From Temnothorax longispinosus (lineage: Eukaryota > Arthropoda > Insecta > Hymenoptera > Formicidae), in the NCBI RefSeq assembly GCF_030848805.1, contig NC_092361.1, forward strand, positions 13,629,444-13,693,443: a stretch of 64,000 nucleotides of DNA. The letters are read 5' to 3'. Numbering within the stretch: position 1 is the stretch's first letter; each line of letters opens with the position of its first letter. A program made the position numbers and the translations under genes. The notes beneath the pieces are model-generated. The model worked only from the letters and a program-made list of their open reading frames with translations. It was not told the DNA's origin and made no database searches. Shown in pieces: positions 11,224-21,124 of this stretch.

Positions 11224-14111
11224 CATGCAATTTTTCGTTGCTGATGCCCACAATATCGCAGACAGATACCGCGCGCGCGCGTTACCGTACGTTGCTTTCA
11301 TCCGTTGACTTCAATCAACGCGGAAGTGTCGGGAAAGCCGGTGTGTGCTCCAATTGCCGTCCGTCCGTCGCGCCCACGTTGATCTAACCCGATCCACGCG
11401 CGTATACATACATATACAACCGGTTCACGGTTAAGCGAGCTGTAAATACAGTCATTAAGCGCGGTCCACGCGCGCGAACCCACGCATTCGACACACATTT
11501 GACCGAGTGCACGACGCGCCGTGGCACACGCGAAAAAGGAACGGTGGATAAACGATCGATCTCTCGTCACGCTCGCCGAGAGTGGATCGGCTGGTGTTGC
11601 GCGCGGCTTTAAGAGCTCGCACTTCAAACGTGTACGCCTAATGCGAAACATCCATCAAAGTGCTTGCTTTGAAGGGCTACATATAATAGCATTAACAGTA
11701 CAGATACACGATGTTCTCCTATTCAGGATAGACGATGATGTTACGCGTTTTATCGATTGTTTCTAAAAATCTAAAAGAATCTTTTCGAGACTGTGCATTA
11801 TATTCGATCGTTGAATAGGTTAACGGAGTATATAATTATATTTAGGTAGTTTATTTTCCTAAAACCCCACATAGGATTACCAAAACTATCAATCGTAATT
11901 GAAGATTAGAATTTTTTAAGCTCGATCATATAGGATAATAAATTTATTTAGTTCGATGTTTGTTTATATATAAGTGATATACATTATATAATATATTGCG
12001 AGTTAAAAAAATACATTTTTATTATACACGAATATTGGAATAAGTTTTAATGTCTGCGATACATATAACGTATTATTAATTATTTATTACATAACGTGAC
12101 CCAGTTTGTAAAAATCAATCCATTATGTGTAACTCTTTGAAAATTTGGAAATTCTATTTCTGCCCTTATTTTCCACGATGTATGCACATAATAAATCCTT
12201 CCATCAGTCGATGTTCTAATACAGTACGAACTTTGTAGATTACACTGTCAAAGGAATTACCGTCAAAGGACGAAGGGTGCTGTTTTCGTTATAGACGCCA
12301 GGAAACATCACGCGCGCGTGCGCTGGCTCGCGGATTAACGGTCGTAAATCGTTGCCTTTCGTACATTACCGCTCGGCTATGCACGTCGCGGAGGTACAGA
12401 AAAATTTGCCCTAACAGCGCGGGATTTATTTATTGCTGGACCGGTGCTGGACACGCGCGGCAAGCTGTGCCGGTTATCTTGACGCCGTAAATCTGGCCTA
12501 GCAACGTTTGACACAGTTTTCACCCAAGCATCATCGACATGTATATAATATAATCTATACACGTACATATACACACATACATATACATATTTATATACAA
12601 ATATAATGTTGGCCATATAAATGTTGAATGGCTGAGTATAATAATCTGTAGTAATTCACTAGATAAGTGAACTATGAGCCTCCTCGCCACGTGATAATAT
12701 AGTACCACAAATTATCGCGTGTGCACCCGCTATGTACGAAACAATCTTTCTCATCGTTGCGGTCGGCTTCATCACCGCGCCGTCACACACACACACACAC
12801 ACACACATGCACAACTGCACTTTTCACTACTTATATTTATTAATCATCAACGTCAAATCGGGAGTGCAAGGTTTCACCGAGTATATATATATATATAATC
12901 ACGCTATCTCCTAAAAACTATTTGAGTAACAAAAGAAATTACACAGAAAATGTGATGGATTGAATAGTTCGCAAGAGGAAACGAATCAAGATTGGTTCTG
13001 ATGTACTCTATTTTGACACATTTCAAAAACGCGATTTTCGTGCGACAGCTAGAATTGCAACGAAATGCTGTTATTGAATCGATAACATGATGCAGTAGGT
13101 TGAGAAGGGAATTTAGAATATTATTTAGAATTCAAATCATACATATTTCGATCTCTTGAAGAAATAGTAGATTTTTGGAGATCTTATAAATCTAGATACT
13201 CTAATTATAATATTTTTAAATAATTATATTACATTTTTATTTATTAAATTGATTTATTATATATTTATTTACTAAATTATTATATTTTTTGTTCAAAATA
13301 ATATTTCTCGAAACGCAGCCGAGATTTATTATGTGTTTTCTTCACAAGTAATTTATTACGGATTAATAGACCTAGTGATTAATCCCTTAACGTATTGATT
13401 TTAATAGAAAAAAAAGAGAGGGATTAAGTATAATTTATTGTTTCTATCATCTCTGTCTCTCGCTGATTGTGAGATAAAGTGTGATAGGTCAGGGACACCC
13501 GGTATCGTAAGCCTGGAGCCGCTTTTACGGGCTTCGTCAGTGCCGGCACATACCGAAGTGGTACGGGTTTGGAGCGCGTGTTGCGCGCTCTCCGAATGCA
13601 CGGACAATAGTTTCGCGACACGAAATGCAAATAAACGCGACAGACCCCGTTAGAAGCGTTGTCGTCCGTGTCAGCTTCATAATACGGCAGAACTTTGACT
13701 CGGAGTTGTCTTTGACTCGAACGGGCGCGGATCTTGATGCTGCAGCCCGGGAGTTGGCGGAACAATTGTACCTCGGGACTCTCCTAATGCTTCGTCGAAT
13801 TTGAGGCGGTAACACCTTTGTTGACGTGTTCGCTCCTCAACGATTGGTAGTTTCTTGGATTCCCCAATAGTTTCGAAAGTTTCAACCGCGCATCACGTGC
13901 ATCGGTGCGCGAAAAGCGGCTTTATTTATTTAACTGCGCTGTAAAATGGGCAAAAGTATTAAAGGTATCGATTATGTGTCTTAATATATAATATCTTAGG
14001 TTGCATGAAATGTACGATGACGTAATAAAATTATTTAATTCCGTCATTTATTTCTGCTTACATTTTAATTATATCAGGCGTATAATTACGCATTATAATT
14101 CATCGCTTAAT
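11224..14111. other. Non-coding DNA with simple repeats
   Basis: A GC-rich patch (11260-11640) is open in several frames without recognisable motifs. Simple repeats follow at 12540-12600 (ACATATAC-like), 12784-12806 (CA)n and 12882-12896 (TA)n. About 13190-13330 is nearly pure A/T. No exon or RNA gene was identified. Confidence 0.5.
12784..12806. repeat. (CA)n microsatellite
   Basis: A clean CA dinucleotide run of 23 bp, followed about 75 bp later by a short (TA)n run. No gene context. Confidence 0.95.
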
Positions 14112-14493
14112 ATACCTAGGCTAAATTCCGATATTTACTGTCAGCAACTGTCATCAGTATACTGAAAATCTATATACGAAAAGAACGGTTTTGCTGAAGT
14201 ATTAAAAAATTTATAACTATATAGATAGATCTGAAAATAATTTTGTTGCACTATTAAAATAATTATAGTAGATCGCTGAAGCATGATGATAATGCTATAA
14301 CAAATTTTGACATTTATCAGTTTGAGTGTTCTACTTGAGTGTTCTATTTTGATGATCCAATAAAATTATTTTTAGATCTGTATTTAGCTAAATTTTTAGA
14401 TACTTCAGCAAAACCGTTCTTTCTGTATACGTAAAATACAGAAAAATATAAATTTTCAGTACTGATAGTGAATATCGGAATGCAGCCAAAGAT
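14112..14493. mobile_element. Foldback (long inverted repeat) element
   Basis: Two arms of roughly 130 bp (about 14112-14250 and 14356-14493) are inverted copies around a spacer of about 105 bp. Shared blocks, read inward, are ATTCCGATATT, TACTG, AGAACGGTTTTGCTGAAGTAT, AAAAATTTA, AGATCT and AAAATAATTTT. The left arm has an extra 15-20 bp near TCAGCAACTGTCATCAG. The spacer holds a tandem GAGTGTTCTA repeat (14322-14345). No ORF resembles a transposase, so it is non-autonomous. Target duplication is unclear, and both outer ends start within a TA-containing context. Confidence 0.7.
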
Positions 14494-17400
14494 ACAACAG
14501 CAAAAAATTATATTGGTTTTTATACAATAAAATCCAACGAATGTAGTACTTAATAAAACAAAAGATCTAAAAATACATTTTTTTTCCTTCGATGACGTAT
14601 TGTTTAAAAATACAATCGCGAGGTACACAATATTCTTGCAGCGCACCGCGCAGCGGAACCTAGTTAAGGGTCAAATTGCATCTCAAATTGCGAAAACTAT
14701 TTCTTTGTTCCTCGCGCAAAGGAGCAGAAACTCCCAAACGGTACAAAAGCAGCGCCAACTTCGTCGCATGGCGCGCACTCTTCCCTTTCACGAACGAGCG
14801 TCTGGTGCGTATTCTTCCGGAAGGAAAACTACGAAACGAGCGGAGACGAGACGTTGGATCTTTTCGCCGATGTCCACGGATCACGCTTGCAGCGTGCATT
14901 TCCTTGAGTAAAAAATGACAAGCATCATTAACTTTTTGTAGGCAATGCTTGACACATACCTCGGACATAATCGCACAAGTTTATGAATAGGTTTCAAAGT
15001 TGCGATTAGCTCTAACGATCGAATTATATTTAAAAATTTTGTTCCTTAACTTGGTAAATATTCACGCGCTATATGCCACTTTGATATAGGTATATTGATG
15101 CGCTACGTTGACATAAACAAATGTATTTCAGGAATAAAGTGCTTTTTGAAGCTATTACTATTGCACCATTGACATACATACCTATATACACAATTTATTT
15201 TGAGAACATATTTTATATATTATCATATTATACCCTAATCTCTACATATATAGTCTATTTAAGAAACAATTAAATGTATTTCTGGTATTTTAAACATTCT
15301 TTTGCATTTTTTTTCACACAAGAGATCGATTTTATGTCTAACACAAAAATGTTAATAATACTATTTTTGTAGTACCTCCGATTACTTAGCGTGCTAATAA
15401 GTATGCTTAAGAATTCTGCTACGCTCTTGAGATTAAAGTGAAAGTTTTAATAGTAGAAAAACCTATATAACTTTATAAAGCTTGTATCTTAAGCTTGTAA
15501 ACTTCGGTATGTTTACCGAACCGTAGCCGTTAACTCTTGGAAAGTTTCCGAATTCCGTATCGAGAAAAGATTTAGCTCTCGAGTAAGAATGCGAGGTTTG
15601 TAACAACGATGTAAGTCAGGCAACCATGGAACGTGATTCATGACGTATACCGTAACTGTACCCGGCGATCGGATTAAACTTGATGCCTGGCGCACTGGCG
15701 CTGCCAATGCCCCCGTCGTTATACAATATCGACGTGCCACCGATAATAGGTCCAAATTTACACCCTGCTACGTTGAGATATGATCCTTCAAACTGACATA
15801 TTCAAGACTTATGCAGGCTCCGCTAATCAGACAGTCTGTCGATTGATCCAATTTTAATAATTAAGAATCTAATAAATTCTCTAGAGTAAACGGCGTGCTC
15901 TGTGTAATTAAATCTTACGTTTGATAAATTATAATCGAACTTTAATATAAAATTTAACTGAATTAAGAACTTGATTTTTGACGCCATTCGTGTAAAAAAT
16001 TAAAAAGAAGCTTTCTCAATAACAGCCAATCCAATTTTAATTGAACTAAAAATTGTATAAAAATAGATTCCCGATATTAGTTGTCACAATGTTATTTATC
16101 TATCGTAGTGTTTTTATCGAGCAAAATTCTGCCTTATACATATAATGATGATTCCGATAAAGCTTTGTCTCCGATCGCAAGATCATTTATGTCCCTTCCG
16201 CTTCCGTAATTACACGCACGTATCTCCCTCGATCCGGTGTTACGTAATTGGTACCGTTTATGTCATGATTAACACGCACGGGCAGTAAATACCCGTTACG
16301 CCTGGCTAAATGCCATCGATCTCTCGCGCATGGCCGAATTACGCGATTAATTTCTAATGCGCGTGCCCGCTAGCAAATCGACTCGACGACCGGCTGCGCG
16401 AGAACTGCGCCAAAAGTCCGGGACGTCTGTTTCACAAGGACATTCAAGTTTTAATGGAGGACTTGCGAAAATCGATCGCGCGCGCTCACACATATATATA
16501 CAGGTGTCCACATAGGTGGACGATACGAACGTATATCTACGTCGCACTCGTTGCGCGCCGTTAATGACACCGGGTCGAAGTGGCGGCAAAGTGGTGGACG
16601 TGTGGCAGTCGTGTTAACGAGTCTCCGATAGCGAGCGGGGTCGACAGCTGTTAACGTGCAATTAAAATGGCGAGACAGAGAGAACCGAGGGAACCGCGCG
16701 GTTCCCGAGAGCCCGACGTAAAATCGTCGCGCAACGATGCACGCCCGCGTCTACATGGCAGCCGCGACTTGCCTGCGCGCGTAATACCTGCATCATTAAC
16801 GGCGGACGCGTTGCGCACCGGACATGCCCGCCTAATTACGGCCGACTAAAGCGTTTGATTATCGGCACGTGCACCGAGATAATGGCGCTGCGGCACCCGT
16901 GCTCCGGCTACGTGATCGAAACCAGTGTCTCGGTTAACGCGAGATCCGATTAAAACGTATTTCGCGCGCGCGGCGACGGTCACAAAATCGTCACAAAACG
17001 TAACCCAATCCAATTGGGTCTCTTTTTATTTCGCCTCTTTTCGTCTTTATCGGTCCGTTTTAGAGTTCCCGACTCTTATTACCGTGATCTTCCACTAGGT
17101 TTCCTACAGGCAGACAGAAGAAGCGAGGGAGCACAAAGCGCAAACTCTCGCCCTTACATCATTAAACTTGTTTCGGTCGAAATACTCTCCTCTCTCTTCC
17201 AACTACTCTTTCTCTAGACATTTTTTTTATCAGAATCGACCATCCTTTGACGCTATGTGCCTCCTCGAGTTCTTTGACATCGCAAACCTTTGACCGGACT
17301 TTGGACAGCAGCCGTGATCATTAAGAACAGCTAGCTGATACCGTCTCAAGATTAAATCGCCTGTGTTGAAGTATCGAATTAAACGATATCATTTATCATT

Positions 17401-18953
17401 GATTCTTTTTGTGGGTCCATTTAACTTGAAAAAAAACGCGGCTAGATATTTTGTATTTCGCATAATATCAATCCAATCACTATATATGTTTCATCTTATA
17501 TCGCAGTTCGGCGATTTGTCGATGATGTATCGTCGCTCCGCTCCTTCGTTGGTCCCTTAAGCGAACACTTATCACGATCACCGTAACGCCCCGATAGTCG
17601 TCCGACGACCTTTCGGTATTCCGAACCTATCGATACTCTCCAGAGATCGCGATAGACCTCCTCTCTCGTAATATCCTCACACTCTCCGGATTTTCCCTCC
17701 TCTTCCCGCATATTCTTGTCGCACTTTGCGCCGCTTCTTGGCGCCCGCCATCCACCTTCGCTTCTCCGCCCCCTTTTTTTCTCTCATCTTCCTCTTATCC
17801 CATATGCGACCCGTCTCAGGTACCCTATCGCGCTCTTCCTCCGTCGCAATCGATCAGCCGGTACTTTATCACGACGCAACGTGCGCGCACACACACTTTA
17901 TCGCCGGTGCCCGCGCATTATAGCAATACGTCAGTGCGGTTTTGCCGGCATCAATTGCCATTCAAATCAGTGCTGATCGTATCAGCGTGTCTCGGACAGG
18001 ATAACTACTTAAGACGGAGGGGAAAAAAGGAAGAACATCGAAGACGCATTATCGATATGTCAAAATTGGAAGAACGAAAGAATCGATTGCTTTCTATATT
18101 TCTTTCGAATTAACACGGTACCTATCTGTTAACGATACTAACGAGTTTTGTATATCTTATCGTATACGTCACAGTAGAATTTTTGTTATCGTAAGCATAT
18201 AATGATAATTCTGCGTAATATGATTAAATAACAATATATTCTTACGTATGTTGAATTGTGTAGTTTTTATTTTACGTTGTTATTTAATAACTATATATAT
18301 TATTTAAAATTTTATATTAAGTGGTATTTCTTTATAAATATTTTAAAAAATTTCGATAACGCCAATCACTATAATGATCACTGAAAAGTCAAGCGCCAGT
18401 CACGAATGTTCACCATAGCAATGTGTTAATGATGGTGAAAGTACTAACGAATGGAGGTACATTTGTGTCGTCCAATATTATTCATATTATCATTTATATC
18501 GAATTTATCATTTATAATGAATCATGCACGAAACGCAATGTTGATGATTAATCATATTTTTTTTTTTTCAACCTTATCAAAGTAGCGAATTTATGCACAT
18601 ATTACTCGCAATAACCGAGAGCTCTAAAGCTGTCCGCAATTTGTTGCGACAACTTTACATTATTAACGTAACATTAAATTATTGAATAAAACGGAAAAAC
18701 AATAAAAACATGTTACTGATACAATAGTCACAAAATTAAGCTTGGCTATTGAATTTTGTTATTGAATAACACGTATACAGGAGTTTATGTATACATATGT
18801 TTTATATGTTTTATCGCTTTAACTGTACTATTTAAATAATAATTGAAATGGGAACTAACAATTGAAAATTCGCGTATATTTTATATGGCAATGTTAACAT
18901 TTCCCCGATCAGTTGTACCGAGTGCGCAAATATGTGCTTTCAATACATTTGTA
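14494..18953. other. Non-coding DNA, no gene recognised
   Basis: Mixed composition with GC-rich patches at 14640-14900, 16360-16900 and 17500-17900. Open frames in them occur on both strands together and carry no motif. I saw no paired transposon termini, tRNA or credible exon. About 18100-18950 is AT-rich and leads into the TIR element. Confidence 0.5.
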
Positions 18954-19208
18954 CACTGAAGAAAAAATTTATTATTTGCAAGAAAATAGATTTCTTTGAA
19001 TTTAGTTTTCTAATTCAAAGAAGTATTGGATAGATTTAAGAAAACATTTTTTCTTCATACCTCGGTCGAAAGTACGTACTTTCGTTCCTAATAGCAGGGA
19101 CGAAAGTTTAACATTTACTCCCTGTGAGAAGTACACGCGCGCTCTCTATAACTTTAAACCTTAACGCCCTTTAACCTTAAAAATAGTCATCAATATTGTT
19201 CTGTCAAT

Positions 19209-19490
19209 ATGTCATCTGATGAATCCGTAGACGAGGAAGAAGTTATACGAAATTTCGATGCAGAAGCGCGATTGATAATAAATACAGATACGTTGCCAAA
19301 GAAGTCTGTTGATCGATACAATCTTGTTTACGACACGTATAAAAAGTGGCAGATAGAACACAAAACTTCACTGTCAAACTGTGAAGAAAATAATTTGGTT
19401 GTGTATTTTAAGGACCTATCTAAAAATTAAAGCCGTCAACTTTATGGAATGTTTGGTCAATTTTGAAAAGCACATTAAATTCAATGCACC
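19209..19490 (+). pseudogene. Frameshifted, truncated Crypton-like tyrosine recombinase N-terminus
   Basis: The frame opens at 19209 with an acidic N-terminus (MSSDESVDEEE). It carries VDRYNLVYDTYKKW (about residues 35-48) and NNLVVYFKDLSKN (61-73), then stops at 19428. One frame over, from 19430, the translation continues KPSTLWNVWSILKSTLNS. From memory, insect Crypton-like recombinase proteins have the order KRY..Y..F..W - L..YF..LS - KPSTLW..YS.L.STL at this place, so the two parts look like one gene broken by loss of a single base near 19428. Similarity ends at the GC-rich hairpins, and the catalytic tyrosine recombinase domain (R..HxxR..Y) is absent. Full-length proteins are several hundred residues. 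Family assignment is from recall of motifs, not a search. Confidence 0.55.
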
Positions 19491-19557
19491 GGCCGGAAGA
19501 CGCGATCCCGACGACGGACGGCTTATCGATCGTCCTGGCGTGCGAATCCGCGCGACA

Positions 19558-19602
19558 CACGTGCACACACATACCAACGGTCACCCCGTTGGCACGCACG
19601 TG
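19558..19602. repeat. GC-rich hairpin 1
   Basis: CACGTGC (19558-19564) pairs with GCACGTG (19596-19602), and inside them CCAACGG (19574-19580) pairs with CCGTTGG (19586-19592) around a 5-nt loop. It may be the inner part of a larger palindrome, since TAAATTCA (about 19475) and TGAATTTA (about 19601) also pair. It lies just after the point where recombinase similarity ends. Confidence 0.7.
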
Positions 19603-19647
19603 AATTTATTTTTACAAAATATGACAAGACTTGACTCTTGGAATGTA

Positions 19648-19718
19648 TTTGATGCCTGCCCCCCCGACCAGCAGCACTCGCTTCGCTCGTGCCGCAAATG
19701 TCGGGGGCAGGCATCAAA
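19648..19718. repeat. GC-rich hairpin 2
   Basis: TTTGATGCCTGCCCCCCCGAC pairs with GTCGGGGGCAGGCATCAAA, differing by two C residues, and an inner GCAC/GTGC closes a TCGCTTCGCTC loop. The arms are about 20 bp. The composition differs sharply from the A/T-rich host element, which suggests a separate insertion, but no target duplication is evident. Confidence 0.75.
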
Positions 19719-19798
19719 AACATGCTTATTAACATTTAAAGTTAAAAAAAGTAAAATTAATAACGTACTTTCGACCGGCTATGAAGAAAAATCGTATA

Positions 19799-19912
19799 CA
19801 CTACGCGGGCCAAAAGTTGAAATCTTGGTCCTGCTCGTCATGATGCCCTCGGCTTCGCCTCGGGGCATCATGACGCGCAGGGCCGAAAATTCAACTTTCG
19901 GCCCTTGTAGTG
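19799..19912. mobile_element. Nested hairpin MITE (hairpin 3) with TA target duplication
   Basis: This 114-bp near-perfect palindrome begins CACTACGCGGGCC and ends GGCCCTTGTAGTG. Its arms of about 50 bp meet at a GGCTTCGCC loop (about 19851-19859). It is flanked by TA on both sides (19797-19798 and 19913-19914). It sits inside the right terminal repeat of the larger TIR element and interrupts the alignment of the two TIRs, which shows that it arrived later. Its CACTAC ends and TA target suggest cross-mobilisation by a Tc1/mariner-type enzyme. Extra bases next to it (about 19915-19930) show that the insertion site has also been rearranged. Confidence 0.75.
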
Positions 19913-20910
19913 TAATATACTATTCTGAGTTTAAAATATTTTCTTGAATTTACTTAATATTTCTTTGAATTTTAAGGAAACTAAATTCAAAGAAATCTAT
20001 TTTTTTGCAAATAATACATTTTTTTTAGTGTAGTACATGGTAGATAAAATAAGGAATAAATGTGTCAAAATGTGTGGAACAAATTTTTTTCGACTATATA
20101 ATGGGAGAATTAGAGCGCATTGATGGAGTAGTGAATATGGAATAAATATTGAATGTTGATTTTAAAGCATCGGTACATATGAATATAGAAAGCGGATTTT
20201 TTTCAAATATTACCTCGAGATGCAGAGATAAACATGAGATGAAATAAAATCATTAGAATCCTCGGCGAATCCCGCTAATCGCATTATTCCGTTTTCCTCT
20301 TTCATCCTATTCGGAAAAATTACGCTTGTCAGAATGCGAGCTGAAAATAATAGTCGATTGTACGGTTGCAAATTATACGATTCTTTTATATATAACTCTA
20401 TTTTTTATTTATATATTTTTCTTCTCTATATAGCGTAATCTTTCTTTTCATTTTCATATACTCTTGCTATTGATAAAGCCAGATAGTATACCACATACGA
20501 AATGTATCTGTTATAAACATCACCTCGTTTTAGACTTGAGTTTATAAAACGAGTGGATATTGAAAAGTTAGTGAACAATAAACGTTGTATCAAGGCCGCA
20601 TCGCGTCACTAAACATTGAAAGTTTTGAGGACAGAGTCTCCGAACACACTCGGTACAACGCGCTTCTACAAAACAGGAAATATAATAGGGAATGGAGCTT
20701 TTGTTACAATTCCGTGTCAAGGCTTTTAGCTACACGTGCTTGTATTAATAAAGCGGTAAAAGTTCTGTTTACGGCGAAGGCTTTCTTTGCGTAACGAAGG
20801 AATTGCATTGTGATTAATATAGAAATAGATAATTTGTTTATAGAAATTATTATAATCAACATTCTATATAAATAAGTATTTGTATGAACAGTGTGAAAGA
20901 TCTTAACATA

Positions 20911-21124
20911 CAGTGACTCACGAAACTGATCAAATTAATTCTATCATTGTTACGAATTTTTTTTAAAAATTCATAAATACGAGGATATCTGTAGGTCATA
21001 GATATTTATATATTATGTTGATATTGAAACATGAAACATTGTTTTCGTCGATTGCCTTTTTCAAATTAATTAATTAGAGATAATTGTTGTGTAGTACATT
21101 TGATTATAGTTTCGTGAGTCACTG
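20911..21124. mobile_element. Tc1/mariner-type MITE
   Basis: This 214-bp element has perfect 17-bp terminal inverted repeats, CAGTGACTCACGAAACT, and TA on each side (20909-20910 and 21125-21126). TA duplication and a CAGTG start are standard for mariner-like elements. The interior is AT-rich with no transposase remnant. It lies 880 bp from the larger TIR element. Confidence 0.85.

Larger units (their letters stand above)
18954..20030. mobile_element. TIR transposon (TA target) with Crypton-like fragment
   Basis: This is a 1,077-bp element bounded by TA on both sides (18952-18953 and 20031-20032). The ends read inward are CACTGAAGAAAAAATTTATT on the left and CACTAAAAAAAATGTATTAT on the right. 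They continue as near-identical inverted repeats (TATTTGC, AAATAGATTTCTTTGAATTTAGTTT, AATTCAAAGAA, AAGAAAA). The match resumes after an interruption as TTTTTCTTCATA and CGGTCGAAAGTACGT (left to about 19078, right from about 19763). Each TIR contains a small internal palindrome (CTTTGAATT/AATTCAAAG). Inside are a truncated frameshifted recombinase-like frame and three hairpins. CACTG ends with TA targets suggest a Tc1/mariner- or pogo-like mobilising transposase, but the internal gene is of another class. Confidence 0.8.

Noticed and set aside
19381..19947. 188-codon + frame crossing the hairpins
   Set aside because: It runs through three palindromes and the right TIR. The real recombinase similarity lies in two other frames, so this frame is a shadow.
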